Shown here: positions 12,263-23,027 of the stretch, in pieces | How positions within the stretch are numbered: position 1 is the first letter of the stretch | Layout of the letters: each line of letters starts with the position of its first letter | Assembly (NCBI GenBank): GCA_930367205.1 | Contig: OV884009.1 | Span: 124,008,639-124,072,638 of the forward strand | Source: Acanthosoma haemorrhoidale | Taxonomy: Eukaryota > Arthropoda > Insecta > Hemiptera > Acanthosomatidae | Direction: 5' to 3' | Length of the DNA stretch: 64,000 nt | The notes under the pieces: generated by a model | Seen by the model: only the letters and a program-made list of their open reading frames with translations | Databases searched by the model: none | Told to the model about the DNA's origin: nothing | Position numbers and translations under genes: made by a program

Positions 12263-15200
12263 GTAATATTGCTTTAATTAGAGAAAACCACTTAATGCAT
12301 GAGAGGTTATATAGCTTGGTAGGGTTGATTCTATTCTACTGAATGTTTAATTTAGATAAAACATTTTACTATACCATTTTTGGTTGATTATAAAGTTCTA
12401 AATTCATAGAACATACTTTAAAAAAGAGGATAAAAGGTACATGAAACACTGACATGTAAATATCATGGGGAACATCCCTCCCATGGCTCCTGAAGGAAAA
12501 TGAATTTAGAAATTATGGATAGGGGCTCAAACTGTTTTTGACATAGGAACTGTAACTGCTTTTGTACTCGCTGTTAGCCTTTTAAATAAATACTGGCGCC
12601 TGGGCTAGCTCGTCGATAGGAGATGTGTTTCATCCGTGTTAATTTGTTCTTCTATCACATGCCTGACATGCTTCAAGAGTGGGATATGAAGGGATCTCAC
12701 CCCTTTAAGCCTCCAACTCTCAGCCATGCCTGCCGGCATACATCTTATCATAGCATCTTGGTCTCCTTCCTCTTCTCCTGTTCTTACCAGAATAAGCCAT
12801 ATATATTTCGCAGCTACCTTATATTGCTATTTCCCACTTCTGCCTAAGTTCATATAGTCTGTTCCTTGTGGTGTGTGTTCTTATCTCCGCTATCTCTTAT
12901 CTTCCCACTTATGGAATCTAACCCTTAATAGAAAATGTAATCTAATTTTATAAATCTATCTTTAATATTATCTTTAATATTTCTTAATATTATCTTTAAT
13001 ATTTCTTAATATTATCTTTAATATTTCTTAATATTATCTTAATATTATCTTTAATATTATCTTTAATATTTCTTTATATTATCTTTAATATTTCTTTATA
13101 TTATCTTTAATATTTCTTAATATTATCTTTAATATTTCTTAATATTATCTTTAATATTTCTTAATATTATCTTTAATATTTCTTAATATTATCTTTAATA
13201 TTTCTTAATATTAAGAATAATGTTACAATATATAGAAATAAGAAGAGTTGGGGCTTGTTGCTCCTGCCATATGTACTGAGCTACCCCCACTACGAAAATT
13301 CCCCACAAGTCATCAGAAAATCCACTCAACCGTATTTTTATTACTGAGGGTCATAGTTAAGGGCCAGACCTTCCCATTACGCCAGGGTTCTATTGCTAAA
13401 GTTACCTGGCTGAGTGGTCAAAACATTCCTTTCAACACAATCATTCTAATAATAAAGAATCGTTAAGAAGTATAGTTGCAATTTACTTTCTCCAAAATGA
13501 AGTAAATGGAATATTGAGCAATCAAAGACGAAATAAAATGGAATATAATTTGCTTCCTCACTTTGATCTAAGGTGAAGACCTGAAAGTGAAATTTGAAGT
13601 GTAAATGTGAATAGGAGCACAGGCATAATGAAGATGTGGAGAGAAAAGAACAGGTTTTCAAGGTTTAAGGTTACAACAATTATTGTAGGAGTCTGAAAGA
13701 AAATTTACATTCAGTTCACCATTGATTATATTAGAGTAGAGAGGAGTGTGATTGTAGAAAATTGATATGAATGTTGGATCAAAAGGAACCTGAGGGTGAT
13801 ATAGTATATCATATAGGAGGGGATAGGGATTGCAGGTAATCTTAGTGACAAGGAATTCAATATGTGGATAGTCAAATGAGGTGAGAGGTCAGGGATTTGG
13901 GCCTTCAGGCTGTCGTGCATATACTACAGGCCCCCACACTGCCACAAAATTCGAGATTCTTTGTTTAATAAATTTAATTATTCTTCTAGCTAATTGTTTT
14001 TTTAAATATCTGTTCTCCAAACAATTTTTTTTCTTTGTTTGTTCTTCAGCTTATCCTCTATTTGAGGCATCTAGTTTTTGATTTTTTTTGTTGTGCAGTT
14101 TATTCCTATCATCAGTTTGTTCTGTAAGGATCCCTTCTTATCAATAATCTCACTTTTCTTTTCAAGTCCACAGGTTTTTTTTCAGTTTTTGGGGACTTCA
14201 TGCCTCTCCTGGTCATTTATCATGTTAATACATGCTGGGTGGAAGAATTCACACCATAAACTGCACTGTACCGATTTGCCTTGTGGCACTGTATTAATAC
14301 CTTTTTGCATGCAAACTGGACATTGAAGGAAGACATATTGAGAGAAAAAAAAGGAATTAGTGTAAACATAAAGAGAGGTTGTTTCCTCTGGTGAACGGTT
14401 TTACTAATACTATTTGTACTCGGAAGATTTTTAAAGGTGCAAGTACCAAGTATGTGCTTATAGATATTTTAACAATTATTAAAACTTTCTGTCCCCCACA
14501 GTTAAATTGTTAAAAAATGGTGTATATTAAAAAATGATAACAAATAATTTAAACACTATAACTTATGTAGCCCTTTACCGTGAAAATCTGTGCTCCCCCT
14601 TTAATTAACACGTGTTCATTGCTGCATGATTTTTTTGGGGCGTTTTATTAAGCCTAAATAGTTATTAATTTTGGTTGTTAATACCCGTGATTTAGGTGAT
14701 GATTCCAGTAGGAGAGTTGCTTATAAGTGTACCTTTTTTTTTCTTTTCTTTTTTTTTATATATATATATTAAAAAACAGTTCATCTTCTGAGCAAGATCA
14801 AGTTATTATTGTTATTCTGAAAAAATTAAACCAACCAAAGCAATGATCTTGCAGTCCTTAGGAGACCTTCGAATTTAGTCCTTACCTCGTGTTGTTAATC
14901 GATTTGTCAAATGACAATAGTGAAGCAAGACTAGATAAAAATTGATGAATTTAATTAAAGTTTGAGTTAACTTTTCAACAATAAGGAAAAGATCAGTCAA
15001 CTCAACAGGTGAAGAAGATAAACATTGCATCGTTCTTTGTTGGCGAGGAAATATTATCTCAGACATGCATGGTATTGGCAACTCTATTTCTTGCCGAGAA
15101 GTGTTTTGTGTGTTTGTGGTTACTGCTTCAATGCTCATTTATTCCTTAAGGTTGTGGATTGGCTAGAGGACCACAGAAAAAGAAGCTCAAACAATTATGA

Positions 15201-15487
15201 TGTTACTGACACTTAGATATGATGCTCTCTTACCACATCTAAACCACCCACAACCTTCACATCACATCACTTCACCTTAAACCCCATCCAAGAAAAAACA
15301 GGATGAAATTTTTTTTTTTTTTTTACATCAAACTAGTATATTATACATTACACATCGTTTGTTACAAGTTTTGTATATTTTTTTTAGATTAAAGATAATA
15401 AAATTATTTTTTTAAATAAAAGAATTCTTGTTACATTTAGTGTTAAAAATTGATTATAGTTTAATTGATTTTTTTTTTTTTTTTTAG
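12263..15487 (+). other. Shc last intron (3.2 kb)
   Basis: AT-rich intron carrying a 258-bp minisatellite (12957-13214), several homopolymer T runs and a short TA tract near 14757-14769. Its acceptor follows a long T tract ending in AG at 15486-15487. Small open frames here show no recognisable domain. Confidence 0.7.
12957..13214. repeat. 22-bp AT-rich minisatellite
   Basis: Imperfect tandem array of a roughly 22-bp unit, TTAATATTATCTTTAATATT plus TC, with some shortened and variant units, for about 258 bp. It consists almost wholly of A and T with one or two C per unit, and lies in the intron that splits the SH2 domain. Confidence 0.9.
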
Positions 15488-15622
15488 GTTAGAACTAAAG
15501 ATCACATGTTTGAAAGTGTAAGCCATTTAATAAATTTTCATTGTGATAACAAGCTGCCTATCATATCAGCGGAAAGTGCTTTAGTACTTCGTACACCGAT
15601 TCGAAAACCAAAGTTAAAGTAA
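15488..15622 (+). CDS. Shc: Shc adaptor protein, final exon (end of SH2)
   Basis: The exon opens [18 protein letters not shown], then [11 protein letters not shown], matching the end of vertebrate Shc SH2 ([30 protein letters not shown]). The protein ends RKPKLK at a TAA (15620-15622), a few residues after the SH2 domain as is usual for Shc. The acceptor is AG at 15486-15487, phase 0. No frameshift or in-frame stop occurs in any of the seven exons, so the gene looks functional. Confidence 0.95.
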   Translation, partial: VRTKDHMFESVSHLINFHCDNKLPIISAESALVLRTPIRKPKLK

Positions 15623-16045
15623 TATACTTTTTAGCTTTACTGTGTACATTGCGTATAGGTTTGTCAGTTGTGATGGTGTTTTAGTTATTACAATAGCTTA
15701 CTGTAAAAAATCCTTTTAATTGTCAATATTTTATTAATTTATACATTAATTATGACTACACTGTTCAATATAATTGGAAAGTGGTTTATCATTATTGTTA
15801 ATGTGATGTTTGTTTGTCATTGTATTAAAACAGAGTGATCTCTTGACACCATTAAATTGTACTAAATGTTAGCTGCACAATGAATTTATGTCTACTGTAA
15901 TATGGTACACAGATTTTTTTTTATGACATTTGTTAATATATATGTTATATGTGTTAATACAAGCTTAAACTGTGATATAAACTGTGAACATAAGTGGAAT
16001 GATTTAAACAGATGGTCACAGAATAAAAAAATAGTGAAGGAGAGA
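15623..16045 (+). other. Probable Shc 3' UTR
   Basis: AT-rich sequence after the stop codon. Possible polyadenylation signals are ATTAAA near 15823 and AATAAA at 16022-16027. Which one is used cannot be told from sequence alone. Confidence 0.4.
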
Positions 16046-18114
16046 AATCCTTTATTATGCTATGCCTTCCAACTTTGTTAAATTGCTTTGACCCAGCCTA
16101 CTAATCAATCTGACAAGAAAGCTCAAAGATTTTTTTTTCTTCCATCTAACAACTTAACTTGATTGAACAAACAATTGGCACTGATTGAGGATATCAATTA
16201 GATATTGCTTTGGTATTTTTTAGGATTTTTGAGTGATCTGATCACTTTTTTTATATTGTATGCCAAAATCTGGTATTTCCATTGTGAAAATCTAACAGCC
16301 CTGTAAATGTTTGCTCTGTGCTATCTCAGATTGTCATTAGAGTCTAGTAATAAGTGACAATTCTGGTCAGGTATTGTGTGGCAATGTTTTCACCCATACT
16401 GTGAAGTGTACACTCAAATGATGTTATCCATGATTTTATAAATTTTACGTTTAAATTTTGTTTTGGGGAAGAAATTAATTTACATTACTCATTCGCAGGT
16501 GATGCCATTAAGCTGATATTGTGCAGATGGCTCTGAAAATGGTGGTGACTGGTCACATGTCTGAAATGATGGGTTCAGTAAGAGCAAGCGGCACATTACC
16601 ATAATGTATGCAGCTGCTCCCTGATCATTCTCGTTGCTTCTCTTTTGTAATGAACTCTCAATAAAAAACCTCCTTGTTGGAGGCTGCCATGTCCTGCAGA
16701 CAAAGTACCATTATACTCACAGCCGGCTGCCATGATTTCCTTTGACTGAATTGGCATTTCAGCACTTTTTTTTTTTAATTTCAATCTTTTTTGTTTTGGA
16801 TTTGTGTTCCTTAAATCCATGTGCTGTGGGCAAGGTAGTTAACTGCATTTTTTTTTTTTTTTTTGTAAGGATTGCCTTTCTTAGGTGTCAACTACTGTTT
16901 TTCTTATATCTGCTACTCTTTAGATGTGGAACTAGGATTGATCTGATACTACAACATTTCTTTCAATTCTAATATTTTTTTTGGGGGGCATAAATACTGA
17001 GGTATCAAAACCAAACAATTAATGGCATTGAATAAGTCAGTATAGGCTTCTGTTGTTTAGAGAAAGATAATAGCCAAAGTATTTGGTAAAAAAAACAAAA
17101 CAATGAAATGTACTAAGGATTCATAATTTGAGATTTACTTTTTCATCCTTATATCATTGAATACGTCTGGTTCCATTTTAAGCTTAATTACCAAATATTT
17201 TAAATGTGACTTCATTGTAGTATTAGTAATTATTTTTTAAAATTCTGAATATTCAGCCTAAAAAATTAGTTTGCTATTGCTTATAGAAAAAAATTATAGT
17301 TTTTATTTTAATATAAATAGTTTTGTTCCTACATGCTTTTATAAATTTCTCTTAGCAATGATTAATTACAAGATTAGTATTGTAACAGGGGAGTCACACA
17401 GATAAATTCCCTGACCCCAGGATATATAAAGTTTGGGACATCTCATAGTTGCTTTTTATGTGCTAATTACTAACAACTTAAGTACAAGAAAGCATAATTG
17501 TTACTTAAAATGCACAATAACTATTGTCATTTAATAAAAAAATCAAAATAAATTAATTTGCTTGAATGGAGCCCATGTCATTTCTTCACATGTATTTACT
17601 ATTTATTATACGTGATATATAGTTTATAATACTTTGATTATATAGCATCGAGTGATTGTACTGATACATTAGTAGTATCAAATCATCCTTACCTGCTACC
17701 TTGAACTACTACCCCTTTCTAAATTGCTCTCCACCATTTTCTGAAGTTAGTTTGCATTTAATTTAGAGGATATAGAGGTTCTGGCAGTGAATAGAATTGC
17801 ATTCCTTGAGAGGAAATGAAGTAAATTTTTGTAGAAAATATTGAAAGGAAAATGCCCTATCTATATTTAGGACTAAATAAATTCAGTCCAGGGGTTGTGA
17901 TGTTTGTTGATATATGACCTGTCCCAGGAGCACTACAAAGATAAATATAGACAATAGATTTTTCATTAGATTAATGGTCATCTTCATTTGCTTACGCTAA
18001 TGTTAAAATAACCTTTATAATAATTGTAGTCCTTTGTAATTGATGTTTTTTAAATATAATATTAAAATGCATAATATATAATGAGCACTTGTGTAATATG
18101 TGTGTATGTATATA
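16046..18114. other. Intergenic, no recognised feature
   Basis: AT-rich unique sequence between the Shc gene and the first transposon cluster. Only homopolymer runs and chance ORFs were seen. Confidence 0.6.
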
Positions 18115-18250
18115 ATCGCATTAATAACCCACTCTGACTCCAGTAAAAGACTGATTTATTGTTGATGATAATCCGACATATATAGGATCATGGGTTGTTT
18201 ACGTCCTATGATCGTATTAATATTCTACATCGTCATGCCTCTGGCTTTAA

Positions 18251-18252
<2 letters not shown>
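18115..18252 (-). mobile_element. Solo LTR of the AGT-gypsy lineage
   Basis: Read on the minus strand this begins AGTTAAAGCCAGAGGCATG and continues TACGATCATAGGACGTAAAC, closely matching the LTR piece of copy B (53097-53170), whose minus-strand start is AGTTAAGCCAGAGGCAAG. It is flanked by TATA on the left (18111-18114) and by a long (TA)n tract on the right, the same context as other copies of this lineage. No internal coding sequence adjoins it. The left boundary is inferred from the TATA flank and is less certain than the right. Confidence 0.6.

Positions 18253-18305
<53 letters not shown>
18253..18305. repeat. (TA)n microsatellite
   Basis: About 26 uninterrupted TA units immediately next to the solo LTR. 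Confidence 0.97.
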
Positions 18306-18307
<2 letters not shown>

Positions 18308-18702
18308 TATGCGTAGCCACTACCAGCAATAAAGTATTTCCCACCCATTGTATTTAAAAATATCAATGTTATGAAGTAAAACTTGACAATTTTATTGTAT
18401 AAAATATAACATGATTTAATATCAATTAGTAACAAAATTATGAACATGTAAAAATATACAAATTAAAAGTTCGAGGTGTTTTCTTTCATGCTTACTTCAA
18501 CATTGGTTATAGTTTTTCAGCTGATGTACTAGGCTGATTTTCTCATCAGTCTGTCCATCCCAAACCAGTAGATTTACAATTAACTGGATGGGGGTTGACA
18601 CCTAGTGGCTAATTTCATAAGGATTTTGGCTTTTGTATCCATGTTTAAATGTACATCTTTTGTATTATATGTGTCTTTATTCTATGTTTTATTCATTTGA
18701 TA

Positions 18703-19680
18703 ATGACGTCTAAGCCGAGATGATTTAGTAAGAATAATTACTCTTTAGGAAGAAGGAAAATCTTTGTGTAACATCGCTAATCACCTTGGTTTTAATTTTT
18801 CTACAGTTTCTAGGCCCGTAAACAGGTAAAGAGAGACCGGGAGTCACTCAAGACACCCAAATTCAGGATGTCCAAAAGTCACCTATCCCATTGACAACCA
18901 CTTTATTAAAATGCAAGCACTTAGGAAATGGAATTAAACAGCTTCTAGCATTAGAAACTTGGTTGCTGGTATGTGGGGGATAACAATCTCAGTGTCAATC
19001 GTTAAGAGACTGAGAGAGTCAGGCCTTTGAAAGGGCCCCTTTTCTGCAGAACACCATAGACAGAGAATAAGATTTGGAAAGAGAACAATAATCTTGGACT
19101 GAAGAGGAATGGAAAAATATCCTATTTATTGATGAGACGAGAGTGGCCCTGAACAGTCCAAATGACCATGAAAGAGTCTGGAGAACGGTAGAGTCAACGC
19201 TGTGTGTCAGAAACTATGGCTTTGGAGAAAGCTTTATCATGTTCTGGGGAGGCATTTCTTGGAAGGCACCTATGGAGTTGGTACCGTTCAAGGAGGGGCC
19301 TTGAATGCTTTAAGGTATGTGGAGATGATTTTACTAGATCATGTAGTGCCTTACATGCCTTTCATTGGCACTGAATTATTGCTTATGCATGGTAATGCCC
19401 TGGCACATTAGCCAATGTGTGTTTCTGAGTACCTGAACACAACAGATACGTAACCTAGAGTGGGCAGCATGAAGTCCAGACCTTCACCCAATCGAACATG
19501 TGTGGGGCAAAGTTAAAAGGAAAGTTAGTTCGCGGGATCCTCCTACTACGCTTGAAATGTTAATGAGGGTTGTAATGGAGGAGTGGTACAACATCTCCCA
19601 AGATATTATTAAAAACTTTTTATGAGTGTGCCTAAAGGGACATAAGCAGTTATTAAAGCCAGAGGAGGCAATACTTATTG
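18703..19680 (+). pseudogene. Tc1-like transposase pseudogene
   Basis: The frame starts MTSKPR and contains EEGKSLCNIANHLGFNFSTV (paired-like helix-turn-helix), an SIRNLVAGMWGITISVS segment, FIDETRVALN with the first catalytic Asp, YGFGESFIMFWGGISWEA-type sequence, GALNALRYVEMILLDHVVPY, and PSPNRTCVGQS, a shifted-frame trace of SPDLNPIEHVW. The second catalytic Asp is lost: the usual LLMHDN reads LLMHGN at about 19380-19395. Multiple stops and frameshifts separate the segments. Clear terminal repeats were not found by eye, so the limits given are those of the coding trace only. Confidence 0.85.
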
Positions 19681-20989
19681 AATAGCATTGTAATCCTATA
19701 AAAATTAAATTTTTGTAAAGTTATTAGTTTTAATTAAACATAATATATTCAATTTTAATATTTTGTTTAGTAAAACTATTTATTTTGAATTTATGAGCCT
19801 TTTTGTAAAAGCAAAACTTCCGGATCATGTGAAATTCAAACATTTTTAGGTATTGCGATTTTTTGATGGAGAGTTTATATTATTATTTACTATTTAAGAG
19901 TCTTCAGATTGTTATATTTTTAGTTAACTTTTTGAATTCCTAAGGTATTACCAACCCTATTCCTACCAAAATCCCTTTGATTAAGAAACATCAATATTTG
20001 AACCATAAACTCAATATTTTAGGAGAAAAATATCAATGTTTTTACAGCCTATCAACACCTAGTTTCCAGTGAAAGAAATAAGTATTTAAAAGGGTGAAAA
20101 ACACTACTTTAAAAAAACATCATACTATTTTAACTAAGTGACTGATCTTTGAAGATAGAAAAATCAATTTCATTAAAAATTGTAAACTATTTTACAATTG
20201 CAGTTTAAATAAACAACAAGACAAACCAATGTTTTTAGAGTAACAATGCTGAAGCCAAATGTATTGGACCCAGTATCTTAAAACATCTATTTAAAGCCAG
20301 CCCATGAGATATTCCCTGAAGGTTGCGATTGCGTATGCGTAAAAAGCTATTACATCTCCTACACTGACAAGAGGAGGCTATGGCTATGGCGGGTCTTGGG
20401 TTCTCCAATCTAAATGAAACTTTTTTTGTGGTACTAGATTGAACATGTTTCTGAGCACCCTAGGAGTCAACAAAAAAATATTTTAAGTTTAAAAATTTAT
20501 TTTTGTTAACGTTAAAGTTCCTATCTCAGGAGCCTGCTGCAAAACAAGATATATTCTGGCTACCTGTGGTGACACATCCTGCTAACAACAAGGGTGGTAG
20601 GGGTCTACAAATAATTCCAGAGAATGAGTAAAATCAGCCACAAGCATCAAGTTTTTGATCAGCCACCCCCTACAAAAGAGAAAGACTTTTTACCTTATTA
20701 ACAACGACAGAGAGAGGCATCGGAAATGATTTCATAAACAGATGCCTTCACCACCATAACGGACTGCTAATCAACCTTTACATCAATATGAATCTAATGC
20801 TGCGCGTATGCCTCCTGATATGAATGAACTATTTACTTGCATAATTAAAGAACCTATTTCAGCGACTCATGGTGATAGATATATAGGTATAGCGAAGAGA
20901 GAACCCATAAAAATTATCGGTCTGACAACTAGACCAAGGGCCCTTTTTATTAGCTCCTTTATTATGTAGGCATCCCATGCTACTGTTAC
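19681..20989. other. No recognised gene; possible retroelement tail at right
   Basis: AT-rich sequence after the Tc1-like remnant. The last few hundred bases may be the 3' untranslated tail of the minus-strand non-LTR element that follows, but nothing in it is diagnostic. Confidence 0.45.
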
Positions 20990-22045
20990 TCCTGGAATCT
21001 ACTAGTCCTAACAAAGTCAAGAATTCACCTCCATTTAATAGAGTTAAGCTCTTCTAAGCCAGCCTAAGTTATAAAACCTTAATTTGCCAAATGCCTCGCA
21101 TTATCTCAAACAGTGTTAGGAATTTTCCTCCTCCAATTTGCATTTGTGGCAAATGAAGTTCTGAGATACTCCTATTAGGGATAAGTGTTGGCTTAATCTG
21201 CGATGTCTGGTTAATGTCTGGCGAATCTGGTTAAAATACCTGTTGTGAAGTTAATGTTTTGCTAGCAGCAGTGAAATAAGATGCGACTTTTGATAGACTG
21301 ATAGTAGGCTCGGGACCGACATACAATGAGTCTGCTCCCTCCAAGGTCAGTTCATCCTTTATCTCATTGCTGTCTATACCAGTATGTCCAGCAACCTAGT
21401 ATAGGCGGACCTCTTTCCTTGATGCAAGGCCAGTTAGCAAACTTTGAGGCGATTTTGTTTCATTAGAAATGTGTGGAGTAAATAGTGAACATGATCACTG
21501 ATTTACTATCTAAAGAAATGTTTATACAGCGGGCTGTTGCTAACTGTGTTTGAGGGTGTAAGGCAGCATCAATAATAGTAGGAACAATTTGGGAGCTTTA
21601 GTTGGCTGGGACGGGTAGTCTTATAGTGGGTGGCTGATACTGCAGGATAGGTAAATCTCACTGTATAACTGATGGCACCCGTCGGTTTCCTACTAGGAGC
21701 CCCTTGTGACACTGTCCATTAGCTGCTAACCTTCAGTTGCCCTTCATCACCTCTACCCAAATCACGAGAGGAGGCAATCGGAGGAGAACTTTTAATGCTT
21801 TTGTTGGGTTTGTTCTCATCTCTCCAGTAATCCCTAGAGAAACTATTATTTGAATGGTTGTTGACTTGAAGTCAATTGTAGTACTTTTTAAAACACAGGG
21901 CCACCACACTATAGCCCTGTCGAGTATATGGGGCCTTATTATGAGTCAAAACAATATTTCTGGCTTCCATGACCTATGGTTTTTCTAGTTTGCCACGAGG
22001 TAGTTATGGCTTTTATACCCCCCAAGTATTTAACCTGTTGTTTTA
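20990..22045 (-). pseudogene. Non-LTR retrotransposon remnant (RT end and RNase H)
   Basis: Reading the minus strand from about 22040 to 21000 in several frames gives a short KYLGG trace, GAVVWWP, LGITGEMRTNPTKALKVLLRLPPL (typical after the RT domain of I/Jockey/R1-type elements), then an RNase H trace with GHTGIDSNEIKDELTLEG near 21380 and RRLSQHLSLIGVSQNFICHKC near 21150, matching the RNase H-to-C-terminal Cys region of such pol proteins. Many stops and shifts make it a dead copy. The upstream part of the element is not visible. Confidence 0.65.
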
Positions 22046-22282
22046 GGATTAGAGGTGTTTCGAAAAGATTTGGGGGTGGATATTTGTCCTTTTTATTTTG
22101 ATTGGCGTTTTATTTTTAATCGGGTTGATAAGGAAACCGTCATCTCCACACCATACTTCTATAATTATGCTGCCTCTCCGACTATGCAGAAATGGACCAG
22201 TAACTATGACCGTCTCTTGTCCGCATAGGTTTGTGACATTCATGGTTATATTAATACAAATATTTTAAATTGCACAGACTGA
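22046..22282. other. No recognised feature
   Basis: Short stretch between the non-LTR remnant and the mariner fragment. It has one small minus-strand open frame of unknown meaning. Confidence 0.5.
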
Positions 22283-22705
22283 ATGTCCAATAATATGGTC
22301 TGAAAAGTTTCCAACCTCAACATGAAAATAGCAGCAGTCGTAAATAAAAGCTAGTGAATTTCGTTGTTCATCTGTTGACAGTTACTCACCAAAGTTTCAG
22401 CGATTTTGGACGCGCAGTTGTTGTGTAACAGTCGATGTGAGTGTTTTTATGAAAATGGACAAAATCGAGTATCGAGCTGTCATTAAATATTTGTTTTTGA
22501 AAGGCAATACGCCTACGCAAATCAAAGATGAGTTGGTTTCTGTGTATGGGGGCTCTGCACCATCATTTACCACAGTGAAATTTTGGGCAGCTGAATTTAA
22601 ACGTGGTCGTAAGAGCTTGGGAGACGATGAACGTTTGGGACGTCCCAAAACTGCAACTGCCGACGAAAACATCGCCAAAGTTCACCAAATTGTTGCCAAA
22701 TACTC
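22283..22705 (+). mobile_element. 5' fragment of a mariner-like element
   Basis: A terminal-repeat-like start (GAAAAGTTTCCAACCTCAAC near 22300) leads to an open frame from 22449: MKMDKIEYRAVIKYLFLKGN, then TPTQIKDELVSVYG, FTTVKFWAAEFKRG and SLGDDERLGRPKTATADENI. This is the N-terminal DNA-binding region of a mariner transposase of a different lineage from the copy at 3.7 kb. The frame is intact as far as AKVHQIVAKY and then runs straight into the inverted gypsy pol fragment at about 22706, so the catalytic part is missing. Confidence 0.88.
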
Positions 22706-22757
22706 GCAGGTGCTTCACAATCAACATCAGACGTCACAATAACAACATCGTCTAAAT
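22706..22757 (-). pseudogene. Gypsy pol fragment, left of hAT insertion
   Basis: These 52 bases are the reverse complement of 27405-27453 in the right-hand copy and encode, on the minus strand, the HLDDVVIVTSD active-site region of a gypsy reverse transcriptase. They continue across the hAT element into 25265 onward: the target duplication GTCTAAAT lies within this RT sequence. Confidence 0.85.
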
Positions 22758-23027
22758 CAGGTATGGGCAACCTTTGACATGTTATGGGCCAAACTTTAGT
22801 GTGCAAATACGTTCGCGGGCCGCGTTTACAAGTAGTGCATTTTAAAGTAGTGTTCATAATTTTTAGCGATAGATATCAGTCAGCCATGAAATAATACGAC
22901 AATGTTATTACAACACAATTTATTAAAATAACAAAATGAAATGAAAAAATAGGTACCTACAGCATTAAATTAAATCGTTAAATTTAGAATTGTTACAAAC
23001 TACGAAAGTTAAATAGCGACACCGAAA

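Noticed and set aside
12623..12847. 74-residue open frame in the last Shc intron
   Set aside because: No domain, in an intron, and no splice sites that would place it in the Shc frame.
12957..13214. CRISPR-like regular repeat
   Set aside because: Units are directly tandem without unique spacers, almost pure AT, and in a eukaryotic intron. It is a minisatellite.
18247..18447. Open frame ending in an Ile-Tyr repeat
   Set aside because: The repeat is simply the (TA)n microsatellite in translation.
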